A stretch of 64,000 nucleotides of DNA from Pseudomonas hormoni (GTDB lineage Bacteria > Pseudomonadota > Gammaproteobacteria > Pseudomonadales > Pseudomonadaceae), in contig NZ_CP075566.1 in the NCBI RefSeq assembly GCF_018502625.1, positions 625,001 to 689,000 on the forward strand, in the 5' to 3' direction. A model generated the notes under the pieces. The model searched no databases. It saw only the letters and a program-made list of their open reading frames with translations, and was not told where the DNA came from. The translations under genes and the position numbers were made by a program. The number at the start of each line of letters is the position of its first letter. The stretch's first letter is position 1. This document shows, piece after piece, positions 45,832 to 54,935 of this stretch.

Positions 45832-48282
45832 TTATTTTCCGGGTGTCAGCGTCAACCGCTTGGTCCCGTACACCTTGTCAAAGTTCTGCGGCTGCATCGG
45901 CAAACTCACATATTGCCCCTTGAGCCACGGCTCCACGCTGTCGAGGTAATTCGGGCTGGCCGGATTACCGGACTGACCGGTGCCGGTCTGGCCCATCAGC
46001 GGTTCGGCCTGGCCGAAGTCGACGATGAAACGCATGGCCGGCGCCAGCGTGGTATTGAAGTCCTGGCCCCAGGCGAACGCTGCGGTGTTCAGCGTGGTGT
46101 GATCGCCACCGGCCGCGAGCGGGCCGCGCACGGTCTGGCCACTGGCATTCTTCCACTCATAACGGTGCAGTTTGCCCCACTGCCAGGCTTTGTGATCGCC
46201 GCCCAACTGGCTGTCGCCGGCGGAAATGGCGGCTGCAAGGCTGCGGGCAAGAATCGCCGGTTTGTCTTCTTTCTGCGGCGTGCGCGTGTCATCCCAGAAC
46301 GGGCTGTCTTCACGGCCCAGCAGGTGATCGGCCTGGGCCGCGTAGGACAACTTACCGTTGGCGATAAAGGCTTTCCACGCCGGGCTGCTTTCCGGGCCCA
46401 GTTCGTCGAGGAAGATTTGCTTCGTGCTTTCCTGCAGGAACAACTCGTAAATCGCCGCATCGGCGGAGGTCGGGGCGAGTTTGCCGTCGAACGCCTTCAG
46501 GCGGGTCAACGCTTCTTGAGCCTTGCTGCGATCAGCGACCGGCAGTGCCTCGATAGCCTGCTTCAGCGGCTGGGCCATGCCCGGTGCTTCAAACATCTTT
46601 TTCAGTTTGGCGGCGAACGTAGTGGTCTGATCGTATTGCATCGCGATCGCACTGCGCGTGTCGTGTTTGCCAACACCGGCCAGTTCGGCCATGCGTTCGC
46701 CACGCTCCGGTGCCGACCAGGAATTGGACAGCTGCATGCCGTAGCCATGGGGAATGACCCGCTGGTTGGCGGTGCCGAGCCAGCCTTGCGCCGGGTCCTG
46801 ATCGTACGGGTGCAGCATCGGGTCGGCGTAACCGTCCCAGTCGTAACGACCCTCCCAGCCCGGCGACGGCAGCAGGCCTTCGCCTTCGCGGCGGTTCGGG
46901 TAACGGCCGGTGACTTGCCAGCCGATGTTGCTGGCGTCGGCGAAGACCAGGTTCAGCGTGATCGCGCGGATTTCGCGGCTGGCGTCCGAGGCTTTCTCGA
47001 CGTTCTGCGCACGGGACAGGTCAAAAAATGCGTCCAGGGATTTGTCATCGGTGAAGTTCGGCGTCTGCAATGCCAAACCCAGGCCGTTATCCAACGCTGT
47101 GCCTTTGGCGCTGTTGAGCAGCGGTCCGTGGCGGGTTTCGTACACCGCTTCGCGAATCGGCCGCTGGCCTTTGACGAAATAGGTTTCGTTGCGAACGATA
47201 GCCGGCTGCCATTTGCCGCCGACTTCGTAGGAAAGCCCGCTGCCCTGGCGTTTGATCTTTTCCAGGAACAGGTCCTGGTTGTCGCCCATGACTGAGGTCA
47301 TGCTCCACGCCACTTTGCCGTTGAAGCCGCTCAGCACCATCGGCAAACCGGCGATGGTCACGCCGGATGCCTGATATTTCGTCGTACGAATCTGCACGTA
47401 GCTGAACAACGACGGCACGCCCAGCGGGCCGTGGCTGTCGCTGGCCAGCAGGCTTTTGCCGCTGCGGCTGCGTTGCGGGGCGATCGCCCAGTTGTTCGAT
47501 GACGTGGCACCCAGCAGATTCAGATCGGACAGTTGACCGGTGGCCTTGCTGATTTCGGCGAGCCCCGGAATCGCCCCGTTCAGCTTGAGGCCCTGAAGTT
47601 TTTCGGCTTCAGCTACCGGCAGTTTCTCGTCGGGAGCGGACGGTGTCAGCCAGGCGAGTTTGTCGGTGGTGACCGTTTGGGCCAGCACCAGCGAGGAAAT
47701 TTCCTCGGGCAGGTTCGCCGATTGGCTGAAGTTCAGCAGGCAGAAAATCAGCGCTGAATCTTCCGGTTTCCAGTACTCGGGCTTGTAGCCGGTGGCCGTG
47801 AGGTCTGCCGGCAGCTTGTCGCGGTAACGGAACAGGTAGGCGTTGACCCCGCGGGCATAGACTTCGAAGAAGCGTTTAAGGCGCGGCGACGAGGCCTTGT
47901 ACAGCTCGCCGGCGCTTTTCTTCAGGTTGACGGCGCGCATGTAGCGGTCGGCGTCCAGCAGGTCCGAGCCGGACATCTCCGACAACCGGCCTTGGGCCAG
48001 CAGGCGCAGGGTGACCATTTGCGTGATGCGGTCGCTCGCGTGCACGTAACCGAGGGTGAACAGTGCGTCGTGGAACGTGCTGCTTTCGATCAACGGCATG
48101 CCCATGGCATTGCGGCGCACCGAAACGTTCTGCGCCAGACCCTTGAGCGGCTGCACGCCGGTGGTCGGCGGGAGGGTGTCCTGGGTGTTCCAGGTCTGAC
48201 AACCGGTCAGGCTCAAAACACCGGCCACTGCTGCGGCAACGCCGAACCGGGGAAGAAAATGTGTAAGGGCTGGCGAGGCCAT
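45832..48282 (-). CDS. quiP: QuiP-like acyl-homoserine-lactone acylase (Ntn hydrolase)
   Basis: The 816-residue penicillin-acylase-family precursor has an N-terminal lipoprotein-like signal (SLTGC, Cys28). A small chain runs up to the autocleavage site before Ser262 in [12 protein letters not shown]. The start [14 protein letters not shown] and the end [15 protein letters not shown] match my recollection of P. aeruginosa QuiP (PA1032), which degrades long-chain AHLs in the periplasm. AGGAG precedes ATG 48282. Substrate range is inferred. Confidence 0.85.
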   Translation of the reverse strand: MASPALTHFLPRFGVAAAVAGVLSLTGCQTWNTQDTLPPTTGVQPLKGLAQNVSVRRNAMGMPLIESSTFHDALFTLGYVHASDRITQMVTLRLLAQGRLSEMSGSDLLDADRYMRAVNLKKSAGELYKASSPRLKRFFEVYARGVNAYLFRYRDKLPADLTATGYKPEYWKPEDSALIFCLLNFSQSANLPEEISSLVLAQTVTTDKLAWLTPSAPDEKLPVAEAEKLQGLKLNGAIPGLAEISKATGQLSDLNLLGATSSNNWAIAPQRSRSGKSLLASDSHGPLGVPSLFSYVQIRTTKYQASGVTIAGLPMVLSGFNGKVAWSMTSVMGDNQDLFLEKIKRQGSGLSYEVGGKWQPAIVRNETYFVKGQRPIREAVYETRHGPLLNSAKGTALDNGLGLALQTPNFTDDKSLDAFFDLSRAQNVEKASDASREIRAITLNLVFADASNIGWQVTGRYPNRREGEGLLPSPGWEGRYDWDGYADPMLHPYDQDPAQGWLGTANQRVIPHGYGMQLSNSWSAPERGERMAELAGVGKHDTRSAIAMQYDQTTTFAAKLKKMFEAPGMAQPLKQAIEALPVADRSKAQEALTRLKAFDGKLAPTSADAAIYELFLQESTKQIFLDELGPESSPAWKAFIANGKLSYAAQADHLLGREDSPFWDDTRTPQKEDKPAILARSLAAAISAGDSQLGGDHKAWQWGKLHRYEWKNASGQTVRGPLAAGGDHTTLNTAAFAWGQDFNTTLAPAMRFIVDFGQAEPLMGQTGTGQSGNPASPNYLDSVEPWLKGQYVSLPMQPQNFDKVYGTKRLTLTPGK

Positions 48283-48412
48283 GGCAAAGCTCCTGCGGGG
48301 GTAGAGGCGCAATAAAGGCGCTACGTTAGAGAGCAGGAGGAGGCCGCGCAAGCGGGGTATGGGGTTATTTCAGGATTTGTCTGATAAACCACTACGCGAA
48401 GGTCAGTGATCT

Positions 48413-48548
48413 CCCTGTGGCGAGGGAGCTTGCTCCCGCTCGGCTGCGAAGCGGTCGCAATCCAGACACCGCATTCCATCAGTTGAAAAGCGGGGCCTGG
48501 ATTGGGAGTGCTGCGCACTCCAGCGGGAGCAAGCTCCCTCGCCACAGG
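48413..48548. repeat. REPIN (TGTGGCGAGGGAGCTTGC class)
   Basis: CCTGTGGCGAGGGAGCTTGC and its reverse complement flank a longer, partly self-complementary centre. Confidence 0.9.
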
Positions 48549-48560
48549 TCATGGTCGTTC

Positions 48561-49205
48561 TTAGGATTTTGGTGGGTTGATTTTGGCCGCGAGGGCATAC
48601 GCCTTCACCGTCGCCGGCCGATTCTGGATGTGATTGAACCAGCGCAGCACATTCGGGAAGTCTTCCAGATTCTGGCTCTGCCACTTGTGGGAAACGATCC
48701 ACGGATAGATCGCCATGTCGGCAATGCTGTATTCGTTGCCGGCGACAAATTCGTTGATCGCCAGTTGCTTGTCGAGTACGCCGTAAAGGCGCGCCGTCTC
48801 ATCGATGTAGCGCTTGATCGCGTAAGGGATTTTCTCCGGCGCGAACTGGCTGAAGTGATGATTCTGCCCGGCCATCGGCCCCAGCCCGCCCATCTGCCAG
48901 AACAACCATTGCAGCGCCTGCTGACGACCGCGCAGGTCTTTGGGCAGGAACTTGCCGGTCTTTTCCGCCAGGTACAGCAGAATCGCCCCGGACTCGAACA
49001 GTGACAAAGGTTCTCCGCCATCGGCTGGCTCATGATCGACGATGGCCGGGATTCTGTTGTTTGGAGAGATTTTCAGGAAGTGCGGCTGGAACTGTTCGTT
49101 CTGGCTGATGTTGATCGGGTGCACGTTGTAAGGCAGGCCGGCTTCTTCCAGGAAAATCGAGATTTTGTGGCCGTTGGGGGTGGTCCAGTAATACAGGTCG
49201 ATCAT
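48561..49205 (-). CDS. Glutathione S-transferase family protein, YfcG/Nu-class-like
   Basis: The 214-residue protein starts MIDLYYWTTPNGHKISIFLE. The TTPNGHK motif with catalytic Thr/Asn is typical of Nu-class GSTs such as E. coli YfcG, which have disulfide-bond reductase activity with glutathione. An N-terminal thioredoxin-like domain and a helical C-terminal domain (SIADMAIYPWI) are complete. GGAG precedes ATG 49205. Confidence 0.9.
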   Translation of the reverse strand: MIDLYYWTTPNGHKISIFLEEAGLPYNVHPINISQNEQFQPHFLKISPNNRIPAIVDHEPADGGEPLSLFESGAILLYLAEKTGKFLPKDLRGRQQALQWLFWQMGGLGPMAGQNHHFSQFAPEKIPYAIKRYIDETARLYGVLDKQLAINEFVAGNEYSIADMAIYPWIVSHKWQSQNLEDFPNVLRWFNHIQNRPATVKAYALAAKINPPKS

Positions 49206-49351
49206 GAAGTACTCCACATCAAGAGACGTCGTAAGGGATGGACAGCAACCGCGGGCATCAGGTCGTCCTGTTTGCGATCGAAGGCTTGCCTGTAGGAGGA
49301 GGTGATGCTGAAGTGCGTGAAATTCAATGACCTTGCGTGAGAAAAGTCGGC

Positions 49352-49918
49352 ATGGAGCTCAAGACCAACGCGGCACTGATCATCATCGATCAACAAAAAG
49401 GCATCCTGGAGCCCCGGCTCGGCCGGCGAAATAATCCTCAGGCCGAGGCGCGGATTCTGGAACTGCTGGATCTTTGGCGTCGAACCGGGCGACCGGTGAT
49501 TCATGTGCAGCACCTTTCCCGTTCACCGGAGTCGGTGTTCTGGCCGCAGCAATCGGGCGTGGAGTTTCAGGAGCGGTTCCAGCCATTGGCCGGCGAGCAG
49601 CTGATTCAGAAACAGGTGCCGGATGCGTTTTGTGCGACGGGCCTGGAGGCGAGGTTGCGCGAGGCGGGGATCGATCAGTTGGTCATCGTTGGCGTTGCGA
49701 CCCACAATTCGGTGGAGTCCACGGCACGAACGGCCGGTAATCTGGGGTTTGACACGTGGGTGGCGGAGGATGCGTGTTTCACGTTCGACAAGGCGGATTA
49801 TTTTGGTAATGCCCATTCTGCCGAGGACGTGCATGCCATGTCGCTGGGGAATCTGCAGGGGGAGTATGCGACGGTTGTCCGCTGTGCGCAGATCCTGATG
49901 ACAGCTGTAAACCTGTAG
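49352..49918 (+). CDS. Isochorismatase-family hydrolase with Ser in place of catalytic Cys
   Basis: The 188-residue protein has the isochorismatase fold with Asp13 (LIIIDQQKG) and Lys87 (IQKQVPDAF). The usual nucleophile Cys is Ser120 (VGVATHNSVEST). Such THNS-type members are common, but their reaction is unclear; true cysteine hydrolases (nicotinamidase type) need the Cys, while isochorismatases do not. The stop TAG is the first triplet of a REP core. ATG 49352 is chosen over an in-frame GTG at 49337. Confidence 0.8.
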   Translation: MELKTNAALIIIDQQKGILEPRLGRRNNPQAEARILELLDLWRRTGRPVIHVQHLSRSPESVFWPQQSGVEFQERFQPLAGEQLIQKQVPDAFCATGLEARLREAGIDQLVIVGVATHNSVESTARTAGNLGFDTWVAEDACFTFDKADYFGNAHSAEDVHAMSLGNLQGEYATVVRCAQILMTAVNL

Positions 49919-50005
49919 GAGCAAGGCTTGCCCGCGAAGAAGGCACCGCGTTAATTCAGGTAAACCGCGTAATCGTTCTTCGCGGGCAAGCCTTGCTCCT
50001 ACAGG
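49912..50005. repeat. REPIN (GTAGGAGCAAGGCTTGCC class)
   Basis: CCTGTAGGAGCAAGGCTTGC and its reverse complement form the arms. The left core TAG is the stop codon of the preceding gene. Confidence 0.9.
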
Positions 50006-50030
50006 GGAACTGTGTCGATCACAGGTCCAG

Positions 50031-50055
50031 TGTGGGAGCGGGCTTGCCCGCGATA
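50031..50055 (+). repeat. Single REP (TGTGGGAGCGGGCTTGCC class)
   Basis: There is one copy only, with no inverted partner nearby. Confidence 0.75.
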
Positions 50056-50092
50056 GCGATTCAACAGGCGAAGAATTTCTTCGCCCGAAGCA

Positions 50093-50302
50093 TCAAGCGC
50101 CGTGGCACTTCTTGAATTTCTTGCCGTTGCCGCACGGGCAAGGATCGTTGCGGCCGACGTCCTTCAGGGCGTTGCGTACCGGTTCCTGGTGCGCGTGACC
50201 GCAGTTCGGGCCGTGAACATGGCCATGGTCGTGATCATGGTGGTCGTGATGGTCATGGTCGTGGTTGCAATCAGGGCCATGGACGTGGGGTTGCTGGGTC
50301 AT
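50093..50302 (-). CDS. His-rich SEC-C metal-binding protein
   Basis: The 69-residue protein has a His/Asp-rich head ([20 protein letters not shown], residues 12-31) and a C-terminal SEC-C zinc motif ([19 protein letters not shown]). It probably binds zinc or other divalent metal; the His-rich part could store or hand over metal. It overlaps the preceding lipoprotein gene by ATGA, so the two are coupled. Confidence 0.85.
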   Translation of the reverse strand: MTQQPHVHGPDCNHDHDHHDHHDHDHGHVHGPNCGHAHQEPVRNALKDVGRNDPCPCGNGKKFKKCHGA

Positions 50303-50793
50303 CGGGTGTGCTCCGGAATTAAATCGGCGGGGATTATCACGCCTTTGCGCGCCAGGTGCACGTAGTGCGCGATGAACACACCGGTTTCCAGCTCACCTTC
50401 CAGCCGATAGGGGACGGGTTGATCGGCTTTTTTCAGCATCTTCACCAGGTCCCGCACCTTCGGCCACAGGTTGGTGCGGACCGGTACCTTGAAATACCCG
50501 CTGCGTTTGGGGCTGATCGTAAACCAGTGCTCGTGCTCACCCTCGGTCAGCAGCATGTCACCCAGATGAATCCGGTACTCGAGGCCGCGCACGGTCAGGT
50601 CACTGTCTCGGGGATTGTCGACACGAAAGTACAGCATGAAACGCTGCTGCATCAGTTTGGCCTCGACGACTTCGACCTTGACCAGATGCACGGCGGGTTC
50701 GGGCTCATCCTCGCTGAACCAGGACGCGCAGCCGCCGAGCCCGAGAAACAGGAGCAGGGTGAATGTATATAAGACGCGCCGTCGGGTGGTCAT
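50299..50793 (-). CDS. LEA14-like (WHy domain) lipoprotein
   Basis: The 164-residue protein has a lipoprotein signal ([16 protein letters not shown], Cys22) and an LEA_2-like beta domain ([20 protein letters not shown], then [16 protein letters not shown]). The family is linked to desiccation or stress tolerance, but the bacterial role is unclear. It starts the two-gene unit with the His-rich SEC-C gene. Confidence 0.8.
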   Translation of the reverse strand: MTTRRRVLYTFTLLLFLGLGGCASWFSEDEPEPAVHLVKVEVVEAKLMQQRFMLYFRVDNPRDSDLTVRGLEYRIHLGDMLLTEGEHEHWFTISPKRSGYFKVPVRTNLWPKVRDLVKMLKKADQPVPYRLEGELETGVFIAHYVHLARKGVIIPADLIPEHTR

Positions 50794-50828
50794 GGTGATG
50801 TTTCTCCCTTGAGCACCAGTCTAGCCCC

Positions 50829-50934
50829 AAAAGATCGTCCGATCGCAGCCCGAGCGTTCGGCAGCTCCTACATTGGAATGGCGTACACACCGTAGGAACT
50901 GCCGAAGGCTCGGGCCGCGATCGGACGATCTTTT
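50829..50934. repeat. Long inverted repeat (AAAAGATCGTCCGATCGC class)
   Basis: AAAAGATCGTCCGATCGC with GCCCGAGC at the left pairs with GCTCGGGC and GCGATCGGACGATCTTTT at the right; inner GTAGGA/TCCTAC and GCCGAA/TTCGGC also pair. It is distinct from the other REP classes here. Confidence 0.85.
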
Positions 50935-50942
50935 GCGTCATC

Positions 50943-51419
50943 TCACGCGCCGAAATACCCCGCGCAACACTTCTTGAATTTCTGCCCGCTGGCGCAAGGG
51001 CAGGCATCGTTGCGTCCGGCCTTGAGTGGCACGGTGGGGTCGATGAAGTACCAGTGGCCGGCGTTCTGCACGAACGACGAGCGCTCGCGGTGGCTGTGTT
51101 CGCCGCCGCCGTCGTGCCAGCGTGCGGTGAACGTCACGAACGCGTGTTCCGGCTGACCGCCGAACACCTCGGCGCTTTCCACCTCAAGACCCAGCCAGGT
51201 GCTTTGGGCGCTCCAGTCGCTGATGGACTGCCGATCCAGGCCCGCTTGTTGCGCGGGCAGGGTGGTCGCCACCAGATAATCGATCAGGCCCATCACATAA
51301 GCGCTGTAGCGGGACCGCATCAAGGCCTCGGCGCAGGGGGCCGGGTGACCGGCATGGTAATGACCGCAGCAGGCGTCGAGCAGGGTGCCGCTGCCGCAAG
51401 GGCAAATGGATGTACTCAT
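50943..51419 (-). CDS. YchJ-family protein with two SEC-C motifs
   Basis: The 158-residue protein begins [14 protein letters not shown] (N-terminal SEC-C), has a central NTF2-like YchJ domain ([20 protein letters not shown]), and ends with a second motif, [18 protein letters not shown]. Function is unknown. It lies four bases after the DUF6231 gene on the same strand. Confidence 0.9.
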   Translation of the reverse strand: MSTSICPCGSGTLLDACCGHYHAGHPAPCAEALMRSRYSAYVMGLIDYLVATTLPAQQAGLDRQSISDWSAQSTWLGLEVESAEVFGGQPEHAFVTFTARWHDGGGEHSHRERSSFVQNAGHWYFIDPTVPLKAGRNDACPCASGQKFKKCCAGYFGA

Positions 51420-51423
51420 CGCG

Positions 51424-51921
51424 TTACCACCAATATTTCCCGAAGTTTTCCGGATTGGCCCAGAACCGTGAGTTGAGCCAGTCGGGGACTTGTTTGTAGT
51501 CAAGCAGATCATAGGTGAACAGGGTCAGTACCTGATCGTCGCGCTGGAAACGTTCGCTGGCTTGCAGGGCCAGGGAGAAAAAATCCGTCTCCTGCCAGCC
51601 GCTGGCCGGCAAGTCCGCGAGCACCGCAATGCGACTGGCATTGAGGTTGCGAATCCCGCCGAGCAAATTCAGGCCATCGCGTTTGGGCAAGTGTTCGAGG
51701 CAATCGACCACCAGCGCCAGATCAAAGCGGCGCGCCGCCAACTCGGCCGGCAACGGCCCGGGCGCCGCATGGGCGACGCAGGTGTCAGGGTGCGCGAGCT
51801 TGAACGCCTCAAGCGCGGGGAATTCACTGGCGCCGATCAGCAACAGGCGCGGCGGGGCGTAACGATCCAGCAAAGCGGCCAGCGCCTGCTGTGGCGTGCG
51901 CGAAGAAATACCTGCAATCAT
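51424..51921 (-). CDS. DUF6231-type methyltransferase-like protein
   Basis: The 165-residue protein has a Rossmann-like beginning ([18 protein letters not shown]) and [18 protein letters not shown], similar to SAM-dependent methyltransferase motifs, but no full SAM-binding glycine loop. The C-terminus is aromatic ([18 protein letters not shown]). I recall it as DUF6231 in Pseudomonas. It forms a unit with the YchJ-family gene. Confidence 0.7.
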   Translation of the reverse strand: MIAGISSRTPQQALAALLDRYAPPRLLLIGASEFPALEAFKLAHPDTCVAHAAPGPLPAELAARRFDLALVVDCLEHLPKRDGLNLLGGIRNLNASRIAVLADLPASGWQETDFFSLALQASERFQRDDQVLTLFTYDLLDYKQVPDWLNSRFWANPENFGKYWW

Positions 51922-52057
51922 CGAAGATCCTCAATCAGAGCGCCAAGACTAGCCTGCCCAAACGCCCAGATATAGAGCGGCTTAGCGCCAAAAGTGCCGA
52001 TCACCCGTGAACACGGGACAAAACAGGCATGGCCTATTGCTGGCGGAGATTAAAACT

Positions 52058-52102
52058 CGGGTCTTTACTCCCTGAATCGGTTCTAAGCCGATCCCTCAGG
52101 AG
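52058..52102 (+). promoter_or_regulatory. Leader hairpin hiding the ribosome-binding site, OmpA-like gene 1
   Basis: CGGGTCTTTACTCC (52058-52071) is shared exactly with gene 2. CTCCCTGA (52068-52075) pairs with TCAGGAG (52096-52102), covering the Shine-Dalgarno; ATCGG/CCGAT pair inside around TTCTAAG. Confidence 0.6.
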
Positions 52103-52110
52103 AAAACTAG

Positions 52111-52806
52111 ATGAGCATAGTTCGGACAGCATTACCCTTGGTTCTGCTAACCAGTGTGTTGACTGGTTGCGCAGGTTTGCAGAAAACCGACTGGCCGACC
52201 TGTGCGGCAGTCGGTGGTGTCGTAGGTGCGGGTCTCGGCGCGACCGAGAGCTCGGCATGGGCAGGGTACGGCGCGCTGCTGGTCGGCGGTACGGCCGCAG
52301 CCTATTGCTGGGTTCACGGTGATGGCGACGAAGACGGCGATGGCGTACCGGACAGCCGCGACAAGTGCCCGGGTACGCCTAGAGGCGTGCAGGTCGATGC
52401 CGATGGTTGCCCACCACCAGTTCCTGCACCAGTGGTTGAAGAGGCGGTTGTGGTCAAGGAAGAAACCATCGTCATCCGCGATGTTCACTTCCAGTTCGAC
52501 AAAGCCACACTTACCCCTTCCGACAAGCTGGTACTCGACAAAGTCGCCACTCGCCTGAAACAGGAATCGTCCACCGCACGCCTGACCGTCACTGGCCATA
52601 CCGACAGCGTGGGCAGCGATGCCTACAACCAGAAGCTGTCTGATCGTCGCGCGCACTCGGTCGTTGATTACCTCGTCAAGGATGGTGTGCCACGCAGCAG
52701 CTTCGTGTCTGTGACCGGTGCCGGTGAAAGCCAGCCTGTTGCCGATAACAAAACCGCTGACGGCCGTTCGTTGAACCGTCGTACCGAAATTAAAATCGAG
52801 CGTTGA
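52111..52806 (+). CDS. OmpA-family lipoprotein with thrombospondin-3-like Ca motif (copy 1)
   Basis: The 231-residue protein has a lipoprotein signal (LVLLTSVLTGC), a glycine-zipper-like hydrophobic stretch (VGGVVGAGLGATESSAWAGY), a calcium-type motif (DEDGDGVPDSRDKCPGTP) and a C-terminal OmpA peptidoglycan-binding domain. The last includes LTVTGHTDSVGSDAYNQKLS and ends LNRRTEIKIER. It should anchor the outer membrane to peptidoglycan. It resembles PA1041. The next gene is a paralogue. Confidence 0.9.
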   Translation: MSIVRTALPLVLLTSVLTGCAGLQKTDWPTCAAVGGVVGAGLGATESSAWAGYGALLVGGTAAAYCWVHGDGDEDGDGVPDSRDKCPGTPRGVQVDADGCPPPVPAPVVEEAVVVKEETIVIRDVHFQFDKATLTPSDKLVLDKVATRLKQESSTARLTVTGHTDSVGSDAYNQKLSDRRAHSVVDYLVKDGVPRSSFVSVTGAGESQPVADNKTADGRSLNRRTEIKIER

Positions 52807-52842
52807 GTCCCTTCCGCTCCGCGGCTTGTGCAGTCGCGGATG

Positions 52843-52889
52843 CGGGTCTTTACTCCTGTGTGACCGGCATCTGCCGGTAACACAGGAGC
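52843..52889 (+). promoter_or_regulatory. Leader hairpin hiding the ribosome-binding site, OmpA-like gene 2
   Basis: CGGGTCTTTACTCC recurs at 52843-52856. CTCCTGTGT (52853-52861) pairs perfectly with ACACAGGAG (52880-52888), which contains the Shine-Dalgarno; ACCGGC/GCCGGT pair inside with an ATCT loop. Confidence 0.65.
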
Positions 52890-52897
52890 TTTCAACC

Positions 52898-53608
52898 ATG
52901 AGCCTACTCCCAAGGACCCTCTTGCCGGTTCTGCTGCTTGGCAGCCTGTTGACCGGCTGCACGACTCACAGCGATGGCACTGCCCCCCTCAATCAACGAA
53001 CCTGGCCGATCTGCAGCGTCATCGGCGGTCTGGTCGGTGGAGGCCTGGGCGCTCTGGAGAGTAGCGGTTGGGCGGCGGGCGGAGCGGCACTGGGTATCTT
53101 AACTGGGGGCTTGATCTGTTACGCCCAGGACGGCGATGAAGACGGCGATGGTGTATTCGATCGACGCGATCGCTGCCCTGACACACCGGCCAATACCCCG
53201 GTCGAACACCATGGTTGTCCGCTGCCGCAGTACCCGGCCAGCGTGAAACCTGTGCAAACCGAAGTCATCACCCTGAGCGATACGGGCGACGTGTTGTTTG
53301 CCTTCAATAAATCCGACCTGACGCCCTCGATGCAAAGTCACCTGGATGCACTGATGCCCACACTGCAAAGTGCCGACGTGGTGAGCATCAAAGTGATCGG
53401 CCATACCGACAGCGTGGGCTCGGACACCTATAACCAGGCGCTCTCGGAACGACGCGCCAGCAGCGTGGCGGCTTATCTGTTGGGTATGGGCCTGGCGCCG
53501 AACAAACTCACCAGCGAAGGCCGGGGCGAAAGTCAGCCTGTGGCTGATAACGAAACAGATGAAGGACGCGCGAAAAACCGTCGCGTGGAGTTGCACATCA
53601 ATCGCTGA
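52898..53608 (+). CDS. OmpA-family lipoprotein with thrombospondin-3-like Ca motif (copy 2)
   Basis: The 236-residue paralogue of the preceding gene keeps the same order of parts: lipobox LLTGC, glycine-rich hydrophobic region (VIGGLVGGGLGALESSGWAA), DEDGDGVFDRRDRCPDTP, and the OmpA domain (VIGHTDSVGSDTYNQALSER). The two diverge in the linker between Ca motif and OmpA domain. Tandem duplication of gene plus leader is the simplest origin. Confidence 0.88.
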   Translation: MSLLPRTLLPVLLLGSLLTGCTTHSDGTAPLNQRTWPICSVIGGLVGGGLGALESSGWAAGGAALGILTGGLICYAQDGDEDGDGVFDRRDRCPDTPANTPVEHHGCPLPQYPASVKPVQTEVITLSDTGDVLFAFNKSDLTPSMQSHLDALMPTLQSADVVSIKVIGHTDSVGSDTYNQALSERRASSVAAYLLGMGLAPNKLTSEGRGESQPVADNETDEGRAKNRRVELHINR

Positions 53609-53756
53609 GCCGTGTGATAGAGCCGTCGGGCAACCATTGCGGTGGTTTCGACGGCCATTCGGCGGCCTTCATGAAGAATTTTCCGTTGCCCTCTGGCTTA
53701 TCCCGCGTGGAAGCCGTTACTGTGCGCGCAAAGAATAATTCTCAACGGGGGAGCGT

Positions 53757-54035
53757 ATGAAGGTGTTTTGGGGGCTGGGGAAGCTGTTGACCCTGCTGTT
53801 CTGGCTGGTGGTGCTGGTCAATCTGATGACGCCGTTTGTCAATCCGCTGCACCTGTTGGTCAATCTGGCCGGCGGTCTGTTGGCGTGCCTTCATCTGCTT
53901 GAGGCGGTGTTCTGTTTCCGCAGCCTCAGAGGTCGCGCCCACCCTTGGCGTGATCGCTTGAAGATTGTCTTTTTCGGTGTTTTCCACCTGCAAACCATTC
54001 CGGCTCCCGCCGTACCAAAGGCATCCCATGCGTAA
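53757..54035 (+). CDS. DUF1145 small membrane protein
   Basis: The 92-residue protein has two predicted helices (LLTLLFWLVVLVNLMTPFVN and LLVNLAGGLLACLHLLEAVF) and a basic C-terminal part (RGRAHPWRDRLKIVFFGVFH), the DUF1145 layout. Function is unknown. GGGGGAG stands just before the start. Its end overlaps the collagen-like gene by eight bases. Confidence 0.85.
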   Translation: MKVFWGLGKLLTLLFWLVVLVNLMTPFVNPLHLLVNLAGGLLACLHLLEAVFCFRSLRGRAHPWRDRLKIVFFGVFHLQTIPAPAVPKASHA

Positions 54036-54786
54036 ACTCTGTCTGCTCGCCGCTCTCATCAGCCCGCTCGCCTGCGCCCAAGTGGTCAGCGTCGAAACCA
54101 ACTCGCTGATGCGCCTGCCCAATACCGCCAGCACCTTGCAGCTGGAACGCCTGGAAGTGGCCGATTACGGCACGTTGCTGATTCCCTCGAACGTGACCGA
54201 AGTCACCGTGGGCGAATTGCACCTGGGGCGCGAAGCGCGGATCGCCATCGTGCCGAGCGAAAATGCCCTGGAGTTGAAGATCAACCGTGCCGAGCTTTCC
54301 GAAGGCAGCCAGATCACCGCTCGCGGCGCGCCGGGCACTTACCTCAAGGCGGCCCGCTCGGGGCGCAATCTGAATGTGCAGATAAAGGCACTGAACGCAC
54401 CGCAGTTGTTGGTTGATGCACGCGGTGGCGCAGGGGCACCGGGTTTTGTCGGTCTCGACGGCGCCAACGGCCAGGCACCGGGATGCACCTGGGGCCAGGC
54501 TGGCCGCGGGGCCGATGGCAGCAATGGCAGCGATGGTCAGCCGGGTGCGCCGGGTGCGCTGGTCAGGCTGGAAGTGCCGCGCGATTACCCGGCGGAGCAG
54601 ATCAAGGTTCAAGTGGCGGGCGGCACGGGTGGCCTGGCCGGTCCTGGCGGTAAGCCGGGGGCGGGCGGCAAGGCCAAGGGTTGCCTGGTTTACAAGGCCG
54701 ATGGCGGCAAGAGCGGCAAACCTGGCACTGACGGCCAGCCGGGGCCTGCGGGTGCGGCGGGTTCTGTGACTGTTCAGCGCTTGTAA
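54028..54786 (+). CDS. Exported collagen-like (Gly-X-Y) protein
   Basis: The 252-residue protein has a signal peptide (MRKLCLLAALISPLAC, cleavage near AQ) and a beta-rich N-terminal half (20-130). A Gly-rich half (about 133-248) has interrupted Gly-X-Y-like triplets (GAGAPGFVGLDGANGQAPG; GSDGQPGAPGAL; GKPGTDGQPGPAGAAGS). Two Cys in the Gly-rich part (GCTWG, GCLVY) may cross-link. Location is probably periplasmic or surface; function is unknown. It is coupled to the DUF1145 gene. Confidence 0.75.
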   Translation: MRKLCLLAALISPLACAQVVSVETNSLMRLPNTASTLQLERLEVADYGTLLIPSNVTEVTVGELHLGREARIAIVPSENALELKINRAELSEGSQITARGAPGTYLKAARSGRNLNVQIKALNAPQLLVDARGGAGAPGFVGLDGANGQAPGCTWGQAGRGADGSNGSDGQPGAPGALVRLEVPRDYPAEQIKVQVAGGTGGLAGPGGKPGAGGKAKGCLVYKADGGKSGKPGTDGQPGPAGAAGSVTVQRL

Positions 54787-54801
54787 GAACCACCGAGAAC
54801 C

Positions 54802-54922
54802 CCTGTGGCGAGGGAGCTTGCTCCCGCTGGGTCGCGAAGCGGCCCCAAAACCGGTGACCGCGTTTATTCAGAATGTACGCGGTAACCGGTTTACGACTGC
54901 TTCGCAGCCGAGCGGGAGCAAG
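54802..54922. repeat. Truncated REPIN (TGTGGCGAGGGAGCTTGC class)
   Basis: The left arm is complete (CCTGTGGCGAGGGAGCTTGC), but the right arm stops after GAGCGGGAGCAAG, losing the terminal CTCCCTCGCCACAG. Confidence 0.85.
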
Positions 54923-54935
54923 GACCGTGTATTAC

